Source: JBBRGG01 sp038240875 (GTDB lineage: Bacteria; Planctomycetota; Phycisphaerae; Phycisphaerales; UBA1924). Taken from it: DNA of 9,759 nucleotides. The notes beneath the pieces are model-generated. The model ran no database searches. It was not told where the DNA came from and saw only the letters and a program-made list of their open reading frames with translations. The number at the start of each line of letters is the position of its first letter. Position 1 is the stretch's first letter. Where the stretch lies: the NCBI GenBank assembly GCA_038240875.1, contig JBBRGG010000135.1, positions 1 to 9,759 on the forward strand. The letters are read 5' to 3'. A program made the position numbers and the translations under genes. Positions 1-6,279 of the stretch are shown here, piece after piece.

Positions 1-353
1 CAGTTCCCGTTGCGTCATACACCTTTCGCGCCATCGACGCAAGCTCGGGAGACGTGATCGGTTCCTACGCGGCGGGCACGGTTCTGCCATTGGGCATCGA
101 TGCGCCAGTAGTCGAAGAAGTCGCTCAGCGAGCAGCGGGCGCACTTGGCTGTCGCATGCTGCGGGCATGGACCATCGCGCAGCCGACGACAAACATCGAA
201 AGTTCCTCGCGCAATCGCGAAACTTCTCGCACAAACCCAGCACCACCACCCACGCCCACTACTACCGAGCCCGTTTCTACATTGCCCGCAACAAAGGAAT
301 CAACCCTCGCGCCCGATATGGTTCCGGTCCCGCCTATTTCCCCTAACAACTAA
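1..353 (+). CDS. C-terminal fragment of unrecognised protein with Pro/Thr-rich tail (5' end outside window)
   Basis: The open frame enters from the left edge (first full codon at position 3) and stops at TAA 351-353, leaving about 116 visible residues. Residues 1-60 look like a folded domain end. A strand-like stretch, YTFRAIDASSGDVIGSYAAG, is followed by a helix-like VVEEVAQRAAGALGCRMLRAW. The 'residues + Ser/Asp-Ser-Gly + hydrophobic' pattern resembles the strand pairs of CsgG/TolB-like lipoproteins, but that is only a similarity of style. After about residue 65 the sequence becomes a disordered Pro/Thr/Ser-rich tail (APPPTPTTTEP), as is common at the end of secreted or envelope proteins. 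No catalytic motif is visible and the N-terminus is missing, so I assign no function. It lies 162 bp upstream of the SRAP gene on the same strand. An internal ATG at 54 is unlikely to be the true start, because the frame stays open and protein-like upstream of it. Confidence 0.6.
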   Translation, partial: VPVASYTFRAIDASSGDVIGSYAAGTVLPLGIDAPVVEEVAQRAAGALGCRMLRAWTIAQPTTNIESSSRNRETSRTNPAPPPTPTTTEPVSTLPATKESTLAPDMVPVPPISPNN

Positions 354-515
354 ATCGAGCAGCGCCATTTGCCCCGGTTGCCGCCGATCTCCAAAGAGCA
401 CACACTCGGACCGCGTCGAATATTGCAACCAGTAATTTGCCCTTGAATTATCCGCTATTTTCGCGCGATCTGGTTTATGTGCAACCGTGGCGGGTTTCGC
501 TGCGCACAATATCGC
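354..515. other. intergenic gap before SRAP gene
   Basis: This is a 162-bp noncoding gap between the truncated first gene and the SRAP start. It includes the AT-richer stretch around 436-465, which may hold the SRAP promoter, but no convincing -35/-10 pair stands out. I see no strong hairpin with a T-run that would terminate the upstream gene. Confidence 0.4.
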
Positions 516-1382
516 ATGTGTGGACGGTTCTACCTCGTCGCGCCCGTTGACCAGATCATCCGCGCCTTTGGCGTTTCGTCTTTGCTCGCACCAAAGACAG
601 CGACCCCTCGCTTCAACATCGCGCCGCAGCAACGCATACTGATGGTTCGTAGCGCGTCAGAACCCAAAGACCATTCCAAGGATCAAGCTCGTGAACTCAC
701 GAGCGTGTCGTGGGGATTTGTGCCCGCGTGGTCCAAGTCTCCCGTCACCGCGCTCAAGACCATCAATGCACGGGCGGAATCGGCATTCGACACGCCAATG
801 TTTCGCGATGCCATTCGCAAGCGAAGAGGGCTTGTGCCTGCAGACGGGTGGTATGAGTGGAAGACCGACGAAGCAACCGGAGCGAAGGCTCCATATTTGT
901 TTCGCGTGCTGGACGACGCAGGGTTGCCAGCCATCTTTGCATTAGCAGCGTTGTGGGAGCGATGGGTATCACCTGATGCTGTCAGCGCAATCGAACACGA
1001 ATCGTGCGCGCTCATGACTACTTCCGCGAACCAAACTTGCGCTCCAATCCACAATCGCATGCCTCTAATCCTGCCATCTAACTCTTGGCAACAGTGGCTT
1101 GATTCGCCCGCGTCTGAAGCACGCACGCTACGCGAACTTATGGTTCCCTTTCCAAGAGAGCGAATCCAAGCCACACGAGTTTCGAGCATCGTGAACAACG
1201 CTCGTAACGAACTGCCCGCGTGCATCGAGCCAGTTACAAATGAATCACTGCGTACGGTAGTAGATTGCCCGGGCACCCTCAACGAATTTATCAAAACCCA
1301 TCTCGTGTTTACAAAAGCCGGACACAAAGATGCTCCTACGCGTTCCAATGACGCGCAAGGTGGCCTCTTCCACCAGGGTTGA
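516..1382 (+). CDS. SRAP / YedK (HMCES-type) abasic-site DNA-protein crosslinking protein
   Basis: This 288-residue protein belongs to the SOS response-associated peptidase family. Known members (E. coli YedK, human HMCES) form a covalent thiazolidine crosslink between Cys2 and abasic sites in single-stranded DNA. The family signatures are visible in order: MCGRF at the N-terminus (catalytic Cys2), FNIAPQQ (33-39), WGFVPAW (66-72), NARAES (84-89), RRGLVPADGWYEW with Glu114, FALAALWE (141-148), and TTSANQ...PIHNRMP with His179. The ending VSSIVNNARNE is also typical. The start is set by chemistry: Cys2 must become the N-terminus after Met removal. That selects the ATG at 516 rather than the in-frame ATG at 477, which would add 13 residues although it also begins Met-Cys. 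No clear Shine-Dalgarno precedes it. The length is slightly above the usual 220-240 residues, mainly because of a C-terminal extension. The stop TGA overlaps a TTG codon of the next reading frame (1379). Confidence 0.93.
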   Translation: MCGRFYLVAPVDQIIRAFGVSSLLAPKTATPRFNIAPQQRILMVRSASEPKDHSKDQARELTSVSWGFVPAWSKSPVTALKTINARAESAFDTPMFRDAIRKRRGLVPADGWYEWKTDEATGAKAPYLFRVLDDAGLPAIFALAALWERWVSPDAVSAIEHESCALMTTSANQTCAPIHNRMPLILPSNSWQQWLDSPASEARTLRELMVPFPRERIQATRVSSIVNNARNELPACIEPVTNESLRTVVDCPGTLNEFIKTHLVFTKAGHKDAPTRSNDAQGGLFHQG

Positions 1383-1396
1383 CCGCGAACTCGCGT

Positions 1397-1432
1397 CTGC
1401 CCCCCACTAAACTGCCCCCCACTAAACTGCCC
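1397..1432. repeat. 15-bp tandem duplication, two exact copies plus partial third
   Basis: The unit CTGCCCCCCACTAAA occurs at 1397-1411 and again exactly at 1412-1426, followed by a partial third copy (CTGCCCA, 1427-1433). It sits between the SRAP stop and the likely start of the lipoprotein gene. If the lipoprotein frame began at TTG 1379, the repeat would encode LPPTK-LPPTK-LPTT. I consider this region more likely untranslated leader. Confidence 0.85.
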
Positions 1433-1534
1433 ACAACAAACACGAGTCTGTCTGTTGCCCTTTGTCATTTGCATGCCGATGATTGGGCCATGACCATTCG
1501 ACCCAATCCGCCAACCGCTCCAATCACACCAACC

Positions 1535-3052
1535 ATGCGACGCATCTTGAATCAGTCGCGCCATGCGTCTCGCGCAACTTCACGCACGCTCGCGCTCGTC
1601 GCGGGCTCACTCACGATTGCCGCGCTCACAGGGTGCACTGGCGGATATGGCCCACTGTTCAACGATCAAACTGCGTCCGAAGAGCAGTTTGTCCGAATCG
1701 ATGGGAATACCGAAGATTGGCCCGGCGACGCCGTCGCAATCGCCGACGAGCATCATGTTTTCTTCCGCTTCAGCGTGCAGGGAAACCCATACTCGATCCA
1801 GGCCGCAGACAAGACCGTTGCCATCCTGCTCGATGTTGACGCCGACTCAACCACGGGCAAAAAATTGCCGGGCCGTTTATCTCGACTCGGCATCGATATG
1901 GAGATTCAAGCCTCACCCACCAAGCCAGAAGGTGGTACGGACAATGGCGTCGCGGTTATCGCGGTAGACTCTTCCGGATTCAAGCTACCCCTCGAGCGTT
2001 CAGACTTCGACGTTTCATTCGCGCCGACATACGCCGCCACTTGGTATGAAGCTCGCGTCTCGCGCACGCCAGATAACCCTGCAACGCTTCCCATCGAAGG
2101 GCTCTTATCAACCGGTACGCTCAGTGGCGTCTACGCCCTTCTTAATAACGAAGGCAAGATCGTTGGCGTTTCTGAGCCCTTTACCATCAAGCTCGGCCCA
2201 ATCTGCCGTAGTGGCAAAAAACTTACGTTCGCCGTCCCCCCAAAGAAGCCCGAAGGCGGCGTTCGCATCCTTTCGTACAACGTGTTGCGAAGCGCGCCAA
2301 ACAAAACGCCCGAGCCCTTCCGCCGACTCTTGAACGTGATAGACCCTGATGTCATCCTTTTCCAAGAATGGGTCGATGGCACGCCCGAAGAAATTTCTTC
2401 CTGGCTCTCCGCTGTCGATGGTGGCGCAACTTGGCAAGTTGCTAAACCCGTTGGGGGCCTCGACGTCGGCGGTGGTGTCATCGTTGCTTCCAAGTTCCCG
2501 CTCGTTAAACGCTTCGAGAAGCTGACTTCCCGAGGCAAAGCAATCCGAGCCGTCGGCGCCAGCATCGATACCCCGCTTGGCATCATGATCGCGACGAGCG
2601 TCCACCTCAAGTGCTGCGGCAAGAGCGACGGCCCCGAAGATCAACAGCGTATCACCGAAGCCCGCGCCATCAACGCCGCCACGCTCAACGCGGCCAACAC
2701 CGCTCGTGCCACGGTTCGTATCATCGGCGGCGATCTCAACCTCGTAGGCACCAGGCCACCTCTTGATATCATGCGCAATGGCCTCGACGCCGACGGCTCA
2801 GACTTGGCCGTAGCCGATGCTGAAGTTCTCGGCGACTCCATCGTCGAAACCTGGACCGAAGATGGCAACACTTTCGGCCCCGGGCGACTCGATTTCATTT
2901 CCTACAGCGATGCCAGCGTCCGCGTCGTCAATCAATTCGTCTTCGACACGCGCAGGATCTCACCCGAAGCACTCGCACGCCTCGGTGTCGATGCCTTGGA
3001 TAGTGCGGCAAGCGACCACCTTCCCGTTGTCATCGATATCGTTGAACGCTAA
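1535..3052 (+). CDS. lipoprotein with CBM9/DOMON-like N-domain and endonuclease/exonuclease/phosphatase (EEP) domain
   Basis: This is a 505-residue predicted lipoprotein. Residues 1-34 form a signal peptide with an Arg-rich n-region, a hydrophobic core and a lipobox LTGC (lipidated Cys34). Residues 52-165 or so begin with FVRIDGNTEDWPGD, the pattern of CBM9-like/DOMON beta-sandwich domains that open with 'iDG...DW'. The C-terminal half is an EEP-fold metal-dependent phosphoesterase: SYNVL (Asn249), FQEW (Glu278), SVHLK (His357), GGDLN (Asp400, Asn402), RLDFI (Asp453) and the closing SDH (Asp494-His495). All main catalytic positions of this superfamily are present, so it is probably an active nuclease or phosphodiesterase outside the cytoplasmic membrane. 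The substrate cannot be deduced. The start is uncertain. ATG 1535 gives the most compact signal peptide; ATG 1490 and TTG 1379, the latter overlapping the SRAP stop, are in-frame alternatives without a good ribosome binding site. A CCG motif (360-362) follows the catalytic His. Confidence 0.85.
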   Translation: MRRILNQSRHASRATSRTLALVAGSLTIAALTGCTGGYGPLFNDQTASEEQFVRIDGNTEDWPGDAVAIADEHHVFFRFSVQGNPYSIQAADKTVAILLDVDADSTTGKKLPGRLSRLGIDMEIQASPTKPEGGTDNGVAVIAVDSSGFKLPLERSDFDVSFAPTYAATWYEARVSRTPDNPATLPIEGLLSTGTLSGVYALLNNEGKIVGVSEPFTIKLGPICRSGKKLTFAVPPKKPEGGVRILSYNVLRSAPNKTPEPFRRLLNVIDPDVILFQEWVDGTPEEISSWLSAVDGGATWQVAKPVGGLDVGGGVIVASKFPLVKRFEKLTSRGKAIRAVGASIDTPLGIMIATSVHLKCCGKSDGPEDQQRITEARAINAATLNAANTARATVRIIGGDLNLVGTRPPLDIMRNGLDADGSDLAVADAEVLGDSIVETWTEDGNTFGPGRLDFISYSDASVRVVNQFVFDTRRISPEALARLGVDALDSAASDHLPVVIDIVER

Positions 3053-3082
3053 ACAATCGGCCCAAAATGTACACGACCACAC

Positions 3083-3113
3083 AAAACGCCCGCGTAACAC
3101 GGGTGTCTTTCTC
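3083..3113. terminator. possible bidirectional terminator in convergent gap
   Basis: The hairpin CCCGCG-TAA-CACGGG (3089-3103) lies between two genes that end facing each other. Read on the - strand it forms CCCGTG/CGCGGG (one G-U pair) followed by CG and TTTTG, serving the Gfo/Idh/MocA gene. Read on the + strand a 7-bp version with one G-U pair (3086-3092 with 3100-3106) is followed by CTTTCTC, serving the lipoprotein gene. The T-runs are short, so strength is uncertain. Confidence 0.45.
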
Positions 3114-3186
3114 ATGAGGCTCTTTTACTGAATGGCGATGGCTTTCAATTCAAGTATGCCATTAAGCAGTTCGCGCGAAATCGCGA

Positions 3187-4341
3187 TCAGATCGTCCGCT
3201 TGATCGCTTCTACGATTCGTTGCGCCGTCCGTACATTGGCAAACCCGGCATCCGCGTCGATAGGCGAACGCTCGCCCGTACGAACCGCATTCAGGAACGC
3301 GGACAACTCAGCCACGATCGGCTCTTCATCATCGACGACAAGTTCCTCAATATTAACAAGCTGGTTCCACTTGAGGTTCGTCAGGTCCGAGCCGTTCACG
3401 AGCTGTTCACGCACCTCGCGCATCTGGATCTCGTTGGCGATGCGCCGGATCATGGTGCCTTGCTTCGCACCATAGTCGATCTTGATGTACGCATTCTCGC
3501 CGGTAATTCGTGTGACTCGCTCGGTCTTGAGCGCGAGCCGGCTCGCGGTGATATTGGCGACACAGCGCCCACGAGGCGAGTTAAACTCCAGCCACGCATT
3601 ACACAGATCTTCGTGTTCCGTGACAACCGCGACGCCCGCCGCCCGAATGAAGTCGGGCTCTTGCCCGCCCATGAGCATGAGCACAACGTCCAGATCGTGG
3701 ATCATCATGTCCATGACAACGCCAACGTCGACGCTGCGGAACGTCATCGGACTTACACGAACAACCTGAATAAATCGAGGCACGATCTCGAGCCCGGCCT
3801 TGCTCGCTCGCTGCATCGCCCGCATCACCGGATTGAATCGCTCGATGTGCCCAACCATAAGACAAGACCCAGTCGCCTCGGCTAGTTCCTTCAAGCGCTG
3901 CGCCGTCTCGACATCCCCCGCGAGTGGCTTCTCAATCAGACACGCAACGCCCGCCTTGAGAAGAGGCTCGGCAACGCGATAGTGGTGCGTCGTAGGCACC
4001 GCAATCGACACCGCATCGACGCCAAGATCAAGCAATTGCTCGACCGAATCAAGACTTTTGCAGTTGAACTGGTCCGCGATTGCTTCCCGACGATCAATGC
4101 TCGAATCCACCACGCCCACCAACTTCGAACTTGGATGACTTCCATACACGCGTGCATGATGGCGGCCCATTCGGCCAACACCGATCACGCCGCAGCGGAT
4201 GGCTCGACCGTCAAATCGATCAGCTACTTGCCGATCAGCTACTTCCAGGTTCGCCATCGGCATCTGTTCGTCTACCATGGATCGTCCAGAATTTGAGGTA
4301 ATAGGTGTAGGCACGCTCATGCTGGATGGGATTCGTGACAT
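3187..4341 (-). CDS. Gfo/Idh/MocA-family oxidoreductase (MviM/GnnA-like)
   Basis: This is an NAD(P)-dependent sugar or nucleotide-sugar oxidoreductase of 384 residues from the first ATG. The Rossmann domain begins IRCGVIGVGRMGRHH, with the dinucleotide-binding glycines at 54, 56 and 59. The catalytic-loop motif is IEKPLA with Lys138. VGHIERFNP (163-171) and DMMIHDLDV (211-219) are the combination seen in MviM-like proteins and in the UDP-GlcNAc 3-dehydrogenase GnnA of lipid A synthesis. That function is possible but not shown, since no lpx or transaminase gene is nearby and this family is greatly expanded in planctomycetes. About 48 residues precede the Rossmann fold, more than usual. In-frame ATGs at 4320, 4278, 4263 and 4257 are alternative starts, and none has a clear Shine-Dalgarno. 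The leader region includes a small duplication (VADRQVADR). It is the last gene of the - strand series, 137 bp after thioredoxin. Confidence 0.88.
   Translation of the reverse strand: MSRIPSSMSVPTPITSNSGRSMVDEQMPMANLEVADRQVADRFDGRAIRCGVIGVGRMGRHHARVYGSHPSSKLVGVVDSSIDRREAIADQFNCKSLDSVEQLLDLGVDAVSIAVPTTHHYRVAEPLLKAGVACLIEKPLAGDVETAQRLKELAEATGSCLMVGHIERFNPVMRAMQRASKAGLEIVPRFIQVVRVSPMTFRSVDVGVVMDMMIHDLDVVLMLMGGQEPDFIRAAGVAVVTEHEDLCNAWLEFNSPRGRCVANITASRLALKTERVTRITGENAYIKIDYGAKQGTMIRRIANEIQMREVREQLVNGSDLTNLKWNQLVNIEELVVDDEEPIVAELSAFLNAVRTGERSPIDADAGFANVRTAQRIVEAIKRTI
4217..4244. repeat. 13-bp direct repeat at 15-bp period in the oxidoreductase N-terminal leader
   Basis: CGATCAGCTACTT occurs at 4217-4229 and 4232-4244. 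On the - strand the period of 15 nt duplicates five codons, giving VADRQ-VADRF just before the Rossmann domain. It lies in the nonconserved N-terminal leader, where the true start codon is in doubt. Confidence 0.8.
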
Positions 4342-4478
4342 GGAAGCGAAAGCCCCCTGCTAAATGCTACAAAATGAAGGTCAAGATAAGCACGTACGCA
4401 TAGACGCCTTCGTCGCGCCTGCAGATAGAGCGAGTACGATTGTGGCGTGCGCCATCGACCTCGCAGCAATGTTAGGAG
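4342..4478. other. intergenic gap between thioredoxin and oxidoreductase genes
   Basis: This is a 137-bp noncoding gap. On the - strand there is a short TGGCG-CA-CGCCA hairpin near 4443-4455, but no T-run follows it, so I do not call a terminator. No promoter stands out. Confidence 0.35.
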
Positions 4479-4817
4479 TTACATCGCTTCAGCGTCGGTA
4501 AGTGCAGCGGAAAGCACGTCTTTCTTCGTAATCCCAGAGAAACGCTTGACAGCTTTGCCGCCCTTGAAGATCAGGACCGTAGGAATAGCCGTGATACCAA
4601 AGCGTGCCGCCAACTCGCGGTTCACTTCGATATCAATCTTGCCAACCTTGGCCTTGCCCGCAGACTCATCCGCGACGGCATCCACGATCGGGCCCAACGC
4701 ACGACAAGGCATGCACCACTCAGCCCAAAAGTCAACCAGCACTGGCTGTGTTGACGCGATTACTTCCGCGTCAAAGTTGGCCTCGGTAAACTCGATAACG
4801 TTGCGACTTGCGCCCAT
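4479..4817 (-). CDS. trxA: thioredoxin
   Basis: This cytoplasmic thiol-disulfide reductase has 112 residues, close to the usual 105-110. The single thioredoxin fold shows VLVDFWAEWC with the buried Asp29, the redox motif W34-C35-M36-P37-C38 (Met replaces the usual Gly of WCGPC), KIDIEVNRELAARFGI, and the cis-proline loop AIPT (Pro79). It ends with the helix KKDVLSAALTDAEAM. There is no signal peptide, so it should act in the cytoplasm, reducing ribonucleotide reductase, peroxiredoxins and similar partners. The ATG at 4817 is chosen because AAGGGAGG lies 4 nt upstream. An in-frame upstream ATG at 4889 would add 24 Arg/Ser-rich residues foreign to the family and would translate through the ribosome binding site and leader hairpin. 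It follows folP by 141 bp and probably has its own promoter. I use trxA for the family; paralogues may exist elsewhere. Confidence 0.95.
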   Translation of the reverse strand: MGASRNVIEFTEANFDAEVIASTQPVLVDFWAEWCMPCRALGPIVDAVADESAGKAKVGKIDIEVNRELAARFGITAIPTVLIFKGGKAVKRFSGITKKDVLSAALTDAEAM

Positions 4818-4821
4818 GGTG

Positions 4822-4829
4822 CCTCCCTT
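4822..4829 (-). promoter_or_regulatory. strong Shine-Dalgarno of thioredoxin
   Basis: AAGGGAGG on the - strand, 4 nt before the ATG at 4817, is close to the ideal anti-16S complement. It fixes the thioredoxin start and is unusual here, because most neighbours lack a recognisable site. Confidence 0.8.
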
Positions 4830-4838
4830 GCGAATTGA

Positions 4839-4857
4839 GCGGCCGGCTTTCGACCGC
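4839..4857 (-). promoter_or_regulatory. hairpin in thioredoxin leader
   Basis: On the - strand GCGGTCG-AAAGC-CGGCCGC folds into a 7-bp stem with one G-U pair and a 5-nt loop. It lies 9 nt upstream of the ribosome binding site and just downstream of the candidate -10 box, so it would be at or near the 5' end of the transcript. A stabilising 5' hairpin is one possible role; no T-run follows, so it is not a terminator. Confidence 0.45.
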
Positions 4858-4866
4858 CTACTGGTT

Positions 4867-4894
4867 AGTATACGCTGATCAGACCTCAACTAAA
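4867..4894 (-). promoter_or_regulatory. candidate sigma70-like promoter for thioredoxin
   Basis: On the - strand TATACT (4872-4867, five of six -10 positions) is preceded after 16 nt by TTTAGT (4894-4889), a poor -35 match. The predicted start would be near 4860, about 43 nt before the ATG. The good -10 box, position and spacing make it plausible; the weak -35 keeps confidence low. Confidence 0.3.
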
Positions 4895-4958
4895 CTGCCT
4901 TCGCCTTGTATCGAACCGCAGATGCCGACTCGAACAATCGAACATAGCCATTCACTAA

Positions 4959-6038
4959 CTAACTCAACGAGCTATCTGATCCAGTGCGAGACGCAGCCAA
5001 CATCGCCGACGCATTCGCCAACGTTAAAGCAGGTGACAGTCCTGCCCGAAGTGCCCGAACATGCTCCTGGACGTCGTGCACTCTATACATAGATGCCCCA
5101 AAGAGCCCGTGCGTCACAGAGAGTCCAAGAGTGCCTTCCAGCCGCTCTTGAGTCGACGAATCTCTACCCAAGCTAATCCGACCTACAAAGCTCTTGCGCG
5201 ATAATGCCGAGAGAATCGGCCAACCGCACCACTCCCTCTCGCATTCCCCTTGCCCTGCCCTTTCACCTATACCTTGTTTGATTCGCGCATCCTGCGAAAT
5301 ACCCATCGACAAGCCTCGCGTCGCCGCGATCAGCGCAAGGTTCTGCTCCACGGTCTTCCCAAACCCAAGCCCTGGGTCCAGCATGATCCCTTCAGGCATC
5401 ACTCCCGCATCAAGAGCCGCTCGTACTTGCTGCGATAAGAACCGCCGCACAACTTCGAAAACACCCGCCACATCCGTTCCCATCGGCGGAACAGCAGAAT
5501 TCCTCATTCCATATTGGTCGCTGTACCGATCCGCCACAGGCAACACAGCCCGGTGCATAAGTATCACGCCACAGCCACGCTTCGCAACAAGTGGCAACAT
5601 GCCCACATCGTCCGTCCCACCCGACACGTCATTGATCGCATCAGCCCCAGCATCCAGCGCGGCTCGCGCCACTGCTGCACGCGTCGTATCAATCAAGATC
5701 GGCACCGTCGCCAAGCTTTGCATGCCAGCCGCCTGAATCTCACGACTGGTCCGTATCCCTTCAATCATCGGCACAACCCGGCGAATCTGTTCCGCTTCGT
5801 CAACCCGTTCTGAACCAGGCCGCGTCGACTCGCCGCCGATGTCAATTGCGACGGCTCCCTCTTCAACCATTCGCATCGCGCTCGCGACCGCTACTTCGAC
5901 CGACGTTTGCACGCTCGCGCCATGAAAGCTATCCGGCGAAACATTGAGAATGCCTACGACCGCGGGGCGTGCCAGATCACTTAGTTGTATCAATTTCTCT
6001 CGTGAAACCCGCCACACGCGATCGCTTTGCTTGGGCAT
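4959..6038 (-). CDS. folP: dihydropteroate synthase
   Basis: FolP condenses 6-hydroxymethyl-dihydropterin pyrophosphate with p-aminobenzoate to give dihydropteroate in folate synthesis, and is the sulfonamide target. The TIM-barrel signatures are all visible in the 359-residue product: GILNVSPDSF (29-38), AIDIGGESTRPG (64-75), DTT (117-119), DAINDVSGG (133-141), LMH (160-162), LDPGLGFGKTVEQN (220-233), LSRKSF (279-284) and RVHDV (319-323). It is about 80 residues longer than the usual 275-285. The extra sequence lies in an N-terminal leader, a Gln/Glu/Gly-rich insert around 243-271 (SQDARIKQGIGERAGQGE) just before the SRK strand, and a short Ala/Ser tail. ATG 6038 is chosen because residues before it (from GTG 6110) are not family-like; no clear Shine-Dalgarno is present. 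It lies 140 bp beyond the terminator of the upstream 602-residue gene, so it probably has its own promoter. Confidence 0.95.
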   Translation of the reverse strand: MPKQSDRVWRVSREKLIQLSDLARPAVVGILNVSPDSFHGASVQTSVEVAVASAMRMVEEGAVAIDIGGESTRPGSERVDEAEQIRRVVPMIEGIRTSREIQAAGMQSLATVPILIDTTRAAVARAALDAGADAINDVSGGTDDVGMLPLVAKRGCGVILMHRAVLPVADRYSDQYGMRNSAVPPMGTDVAGVFEVVRRFLSQQVRAALDAGVMPEGIMLDPGLGFGKTVEQNLALIAATRGLSMGISQDARIKQGIGERAGQGECEREWCGWPILSALSRKSFVGRISLGRDSSTQERLEGTLGLSVTHGLFGASMYRVHDVQEHVRALRAGLSPALTLANASAMLAASRTGSDSSLS

Positions 6039-6178
6039 AGGTCGTTCACTCGTTAAAAACAACTCCTCTGCACGCACGTGGTGCACAAGATTCAAACAGC
6101 AAGCAATCACAGTTCTCTGCCCAAAGCCACAAAGGCGATCAATCGCTCAACGCGGTGGCGCACATAGCACAGAGTCCT

Positions 6179-6211
6179 AAAAAAACAGCGAGACGAGGTT
6201 AGCCGTCTCGC
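6179..6211 (-). terminator. rho-independent terminator of the 602-residue secreted protein gene
   Basis: On the - strand a perfect 8-bp stem GCGAGACG / CGTCTCGC (6211-6204 with 6195-6188), with loop GCTAACCT, is followed by TG and then seven T residues (6185-6179). It sits 68 bp after the stop at 6280 and 140 bp before the folP start. This is the clearest intrinsic terminator in the window and splits the - strand genes into separate units. Confidence 0.88.
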
Positions 6212-6279
6212 CGAAGTGTTATATATCGAAGCTAGATCATGAGTCGTATTTCATGCACAAAAATCACTCGCGAATCAAA

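Noticed and set aside
477..515. Upstream in-frame ATG (477) for the SRAP gene
   Set aside because: The catalytic Cys must follow the initiator Met in MCGRF; a 13-residue extension would bury it, although the extension also begins Met-Cys.
683..1564. Long - strand open frame (about 293 codons) opposite the SRAP gene and the start of the lipoprotein gene
   Set aside because: It lies antisense to a confidently identified SRAP gene, has Ser/Arg/Cys-rich shadow composition and no family motif.
3131..3163. AATGGC...GCCATT inverted repeat in the convergent gap as a terminator
   Set aside because: The 6-bp arms are separated by about 21 nt and no T-run follows on either strand; the hairpin at 3089-3103 is a better candidate.
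3220..3885. + strand open frame (about 221 codons) opposite the Gfo/Idh/MocA gene
   Set aside because: It is the complement of a gene with all expected family motifs; its His/Arg-rich composition is typical of a shadow frame.
4818..4889. 24-residue N-terminal extension of thioredoxin from ATG 4889
   Set aside because: It would translate across the strong ribosome binding site and the leader hairpin, and it is unlike the family N-terminus.
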